A stretch of 34,571 bases of DNA from positions 1 to 34,571 of the forward strand of contig CALDKD010000058.1 in the NCBI GenBank assembly GCA_937898885.1, in the 5' to 3' direction. Under the pieces are notes generated by a model. It had not been told where the DNA came from and ran no database searches. It saw only the letters and a program-made list of their open reading frames with translations. The position numbers were made by a program, and so were the translations under genes. This DNA comes from an uncultured Bacteroidales bacterium. Its GTDB lineage: Bacteria; Bacteroidota; Bacteroidia; Bacteroidales; Bacteroidaceae. How positions within the stretch are numbered: the stretch's first letter is position 1; each line of letters starts with the position of its first letter. Positions 31,644-34,571 of the stretch are shown one piece after another.

Positions 31644-34204
31644 AATTCTACGTGCACCGCAAATCGGATTCCCTGGTTTGCGGCACCTGGTGTGTCTCTG
31701 TGGGTGAGACGTATGTAATAATCTACCCTAAGTACTTTGAATATGTTCTCTATTCCTATGCCAAGCTCGGTGTAGGGCACGCTTCCCATGTCTGATGCGA
31801 TGGAGAGGCTGGGGAACTTGAAGATGTTCCCGCTGCGGTCTATGGCGGGATTGTTGCAGTCGTTTAAGGTGCCCCAGATTCCGCGTGAGGTCACAACCTC
31901 TCTGAGCTCGAGTTTCTTGAGCAGTGGTATGCGGTTGAGGATGAATCCGTTGAGCGAGTATTTGATGTCCCAGGATACGTACGAGTCAAGTATGAACTCC
32001 ATTGGGGTGAGAAGCTCGAACGACTCTTTCCTCAGTGCGAATGACAGGTTGGAGTTTGGTATGGTCATAAGTTGGAATGGTACCTGTCCCCATATCTTTC
32101 CGCCTTTTATCACAGCGTCGAAATAGCCGAGAGGCATTATGAAGACGCGCTGGCGATACTCGGCCTCGGTGTGCTGCATATTGAACTCGCTTCCCATGAA
32201 GTCTTTGAAGGCCATTGTGTGGGTTACTGAGAACACTGGCTTCTGCGGAGTTACGGTCTTGCGGTCCCAGTTGCGCTGTATGAATTTCTCTCCCGGGGCA
32301 TATCGCAGTCTCAGCTCGAACTCAGACTGCATGAACTTGTCGGTTGGCTGGTATGAGCCGTCTGGCATCACTCGCTCGAACTCCAGTGTGCGCGAGCTCT
32401 GCTCGATACGGTTGCGTATGCTGGCGGCGATGGAGAATCCGCTGTAGAACTCGTTGGTGTATGTGAGCTCCGCTATTCTCTGATATGCGGATTTGTCGTC
32501 GGACATTCGTCTTAACGACAGGAATACATTGTCGCGGTTGGTATAGTTGAACGTCTGTCCGTATTGTACAAGGTCGTTCTTGTATGTGAGCCTGAACGAG
32601 CGGATGGGGAACTCGTTCCAGCTCTCTTTCTTGGGCTTGAAAGAGTACTCAAGGTTGGCCATATATTTCCAACGGTGGTCGCTTGTTCCGAATGCCACAT
32701 AATGGCTGGAGAAAAGGTGCGGATTCAGGTATGCGGTTGTCATTCCTCCAGCTCTGAGGCGTATTCCCTCCAGGTCGTTGTAGCTGATTGTGGTGTTCAG
32801 CGGGCCGTAGTAGTAGGGGGTGTGGTCTTTCTGAACGGGGATGTATCCGGTGAAGAGGAACATAATGAACTTCTCCGTCCAGTAATAGACCTTGTTCTCT
32901 CTGAGCTGTGCCAGCATTTTGCCTACATTGATGAACTGTCCGGTCATAGAGCTGTTGCGCTCCTCTTCCCAGAACTCGTCGGTACGGGCGGTGGAGTTGT
33001 CCTCCTCGATGATTCTTTCCGGCCTGTCAAGTATGGCGCGGTCCACATCCTGGTTGAATCTGTAGTTTGAGTAGAAGACATCGCGCCTTATATATAGTCC
33101 GTCAATGTAATCGTAAAGTTTCAGCTCGGTTGTGAATGACTCGTGGGTAAGTATTCTTGGATGCTTCTCATCGCGTGCGAACTGCTGGTCTATGTTGAGG
33201 TACTGGACAAAGTTCATGTTGATGTCGTAAGGTACGTTCAACTGGGCCCATTTGATGAAGTGGGAAGAGTCTGCGGTTACATAAAGATGTCCTGTGAATC
33301 CGAAAGACTCAGGGTTGAACGGTACAAAAGACAAGTCAACGCACGGCTCGCCCTCAACCGTTACGGTGTCCATGATGTAGTATTTGTAGAACGATTGAGA
33401 CAGTACGTTTGCGGCCAGCGGGCTGGTGAACTCCCTTCTGAATACTGTGATGTTGTTGCTGAAGATGTCGATATCCACCACGGCCTCCTCTACGGCTGCC
33501 TGAATCTCGCTGGCTGGCATGAAATCGTCTATTCCAACCCAATTGCGGCCTTTTATGTGCTGCTTGTCTCTCTGTGGCTTCTGCTGATAGTAATCGGTTG
33601 CCACCAACTCCCTTGTGGATACATTCAGGATGGGCTTGCCGGACACGGCCGATGTATCTACATAGTCTTTGAGGAACTGGAACCGGCGGTAGGGCGATTT
33701 GCCCTGTTTCTCCTCGTTGAAGTTGTCAAGCGCGATGTTCAGTTTCTCATATCTGTCGCGTGAGTATGCCTCGTTGTTGCGTATGCTTTCGGTGTCTTTT
33801 CTGGCAATGAGCTCTTTTACCAGGTCAACGGCGGGGTTGTCTTTCCTGACGTATCTCTCTCTCTTGGGCTTTATCTCAACCTCGTCAACCTGATACGATA
33901 TGGTCCTCAGGGTTATCTGTAATGGGAATCGCGTGCTGCTGTTGAGCGGCATGGCTATTTTCTCATAGCCGATGGCTGTGATAAGCAGCTTCTTCCCGTT
34001 TGTGGAGCCGGTAAAGGAGAAATTTCCGTTGTTGTCTGTGGTGCATCCTGTTGATGTACCCTCAATCTGCACGTTGGCGTAGGGTACAACCTCGCCATTC
34101 TCGTCTTTGACCCTGCCGCTGATGCGTACCTGTGCCAGTATCTCAGACGGAATAATTACCATCAGAAACGCCGATAATATTATATTAAATAGGTGCCTCG
34201 CCAT
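31640..34204 (-). CDS. DUF5686 outer-membrane protein with CarboxypepD_reg-like domain
   Basis: An 854-residue protein. The ATG at 34204 gives a signal peptide (MARHLFNIILSAFLMVIIPS, then EILAQ); the upstream ATG at 34489 would add 95 residues that overlap the rRNA-type promoter, so it is rejected. A CarboxypepD_reg/TonB-plug-like N domain follows (VRISGRVKDENGEVVPYANV..., about 26-105), then a long region of the DUF5686 type and a probable C-terminal beta-barrel of many short aromatic strands ending in VHVEF (last residue Phe). Family members are surface or outer-membrane proteins of unknown function; no partner is encoded adjacent. Confidence 0.88.
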   Translation of the reverse strand: MARHLFNIILSAFLMVIIPSEILAQVRISGRVKDENGEVVPYANVQIEGTSTGCTTDNNGNFSFTGSTNGKKLLITAIGYEKIAMPLNSSTRFPLQITLRTISYQVDEVEIKPKRERYVRKDNPAVDLVKELIARKDTESIRNNEAYSRDRYEKLNIALDNFNEEKQGKSPYRRFQFLKDYVDTSAVSGKPILNVSTRELVATDYYQQKPQRDKQHIKGRNWVGIDDFMPASEIQAAVEEAVVDIDIFSNNITVFRREFTSPLAANVLSQSFYKYYIMDTVTVEGEPCVDLSFVPFNPESFGFTGHLYVTADSSHFIKWAQLNVPYDINMNFVQYLNIDQQFARDEKHPRILTHESFTTELKLYDYIDGLYIRRDVFYSNYRFNQDVDRAILDRPERIIEEDNSTARTDEFWEEERNSSMTGQFINVGKMLAQLRENKVYYWTEKFIMFLFTGYIPVQKDHTPYYYGPLNTTISYNDLEGIRLRAGGMTTAYLNPHLFSSHYVAFGTSDHRWKYMANLEYSFKPKKESWNEFPIRSFRLTYKNDLVQYGQTFNYTNRDNVFLSLRRMSDDKSAYQRIAELTYTNEFYSGFSIAASIRNRIEQSSRTLEFERVMPDGSYQPTDKFMQSEFELRLRYAPGEKFIQRNWDRKTVTPQKPVFSVTHTMAFKDFMGSEFNMQHTEAEYRQRVFIMPLGYFDAVIKGGKIWGQVPFQLMTIPNSNLSFALRKESFELLTPMEFILDSYVSWDIKYSLNGFILNRIPLLKKLELREVVTSRGIWGTLNDCNNPAIDRSGNIFKFPSLSIASDMGSVPYTELGIGIENIFKVLRVDYYIRLTHRDTPGAANQGIRFAVHVEF

Positions 34205-34220
34205 ATTGTGGAATAGTACG

Positions 34221-34251
34221 CGAATATAAAGTAAAACGGTAGAATAACCAA
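34221..34251 (-). promoter_or_regulatory. Putative promoter of the DUF5686 gene
   Basis: On the minus strand TTGG (complement of 34248-34251), a 19-nt spacer and TATATTCG (complement of 34221-34228), 17 bp before the ATG at 34204. One mismatch in the -7 box. Confidence 0.4.
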
Positions 34252-34329
34252 GCCGATTATCTTTTAATCGGTATGAGGTACGCACTGACAAAAAAAAAGC
34301 GTGTTTTTTGAAAAAAAAAGCCCAAATGT

Positions 34330-34360
34330 TTTGCCAGTATAAAATCTTGCCGTAAATTTG
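34330..34360 (+). promoter_or_regulatory. Strong promoter, probably of an rRNA operon
   Basis: TTTG at 34330-34333, a 19-nt spacer and TAAATTTG at 34353-34360, followed by CACCCGC. Two A tracts (about 34290-34320, AAAAAAAAA runs) sit upstream like an UP element. Combination and position fit an rRNA promoter. Confidence 0.8.
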
Positions 34361-34367
34361 CACCCGC

Positions 34368-34571
34368 TTTCGGGAACGAAAAAACCGCAAGCCGAGAGAG
34401 ACGGTCTTTGAAAGAATGATACAAACAACAACAGTACGTAGGATGTATTCCTGATGGGATATGTCCACGGGTAAACGAAATAACGTCAATTCAAACGAAT
34501 CAGTTTAAACCGGGAAATCGTACGGAATCTTGAGCAAAGAGAAAACAGAGTCTCTTGGTCGGAATGATCCG
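34368..34571 (+). other. Probable leader of a 16S rRNA transcript
   Basis: No coding frame is supported. GGTCTTTGAAAG (34403-34414) resembles a boxA antitermination element, and a dense purine-rich leader with several short inverted repeats follows, for example AGAGA near 34541 and TCTCT near 34553. No 16S gene start is seen before the window ends, so the gene itself is inferred to lie beyond base 34571. Confidence 0.6.

Noticed and set aside
34205..34489. N-terminal extension of the DUF5686 protein to the ATG at 34489
   Set aside because: It would cover the rRNA-type promoter and leader, and the signal peptide starts at 34204.
1..34571. CRISPR arrays, tRNAs, IS transposases, integrases
   Set aside because: I looked for repeat-spacer periodicity, tRNA-like cloverleaf motifs and transposase signatures and found none I could support.

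Overview
The window looks like a chromosomal segment of a Bacteroidales bacterium (Bacteroides/Prevotella-like; genus not resolvable from sequence alone). Signs are: repeated promoter elements of the Bacteroidetes type (-7 box TAnnTTTG, mainly TAACTTTG or TAATTTTG), few Shine-Dalgarno sequences, a primary sigma factor lacking region 1.1, a CarboxypepD_reg/DUF5686 outer-membrane protein, a PyrB-PyrI pair, and a eukaryote-type (GH13_8-like) glycogen branching enzyme. Most of it is dense core-genome coding sequence. I see no phage, integron, IS transposase, CRISPR array or tRNA.

Layout. 1-1000: AT-rich edge with a terminator and a frame-disrupted, unrecognised gene. 1005-3335 (-): secreted protein with two esterase modules. 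3527-8750: amino-acid and one-carbon genes (cysK, threonine aldolase, a stand-alone MetH-type homocysteine methyltransferase, glyA) with an orphan ABC ATPase. 8763-10849 (-): an outer-membrane barrel gene, pyrI and pyrB, probably co-transcribed with glyA. 11002-15856 (+): class A penicillin-binding protein, branching enzyme and a small membrane protein in one operon. 15868-15995: two 30-bp palindromic repeats in inverted orientation flanking a bidirectional terminator. 16004-22612 (-): ppdK, a lipoprotein, a TonB-domain protein, rlmD, an HU-like protein and a zinc-ribbon FHA protein. 22651-23036 (-): RNase P RNA. 23148-28478 (+): operon of a PatB/MalY aminotransferase, an M16 zinc-peptidase lipoprotein and an unusual asparaginase. 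28636-31643 (+): HtrA/DegP protease, then rpoD and a small secreted protein. 31640-34204 (-): DUF5686 protein. 34330-34571 (+): a strong A-tract promoter and a leader that looks like the start of an rRNA operon whose 16S gene lies past the edge.

The most unusual object is the asparaginase-like gene at 27324-28478. Its conserved blocks are in a non-canonical order: the THGTD/TGSQIP segment, normally internal, is at the N terminus ahead of the TGGTI segment that normally starts the protein, with the C-terminal domain following. All expected catalytic motifs are present, which suggests a permuted but possibly active enzyme. Secondary points of interest are the REP-like palindrome pair, the tandem esterase, the stand-alone MetH module, the broken gene at the left edge and a direct repeat upstream of htrA.
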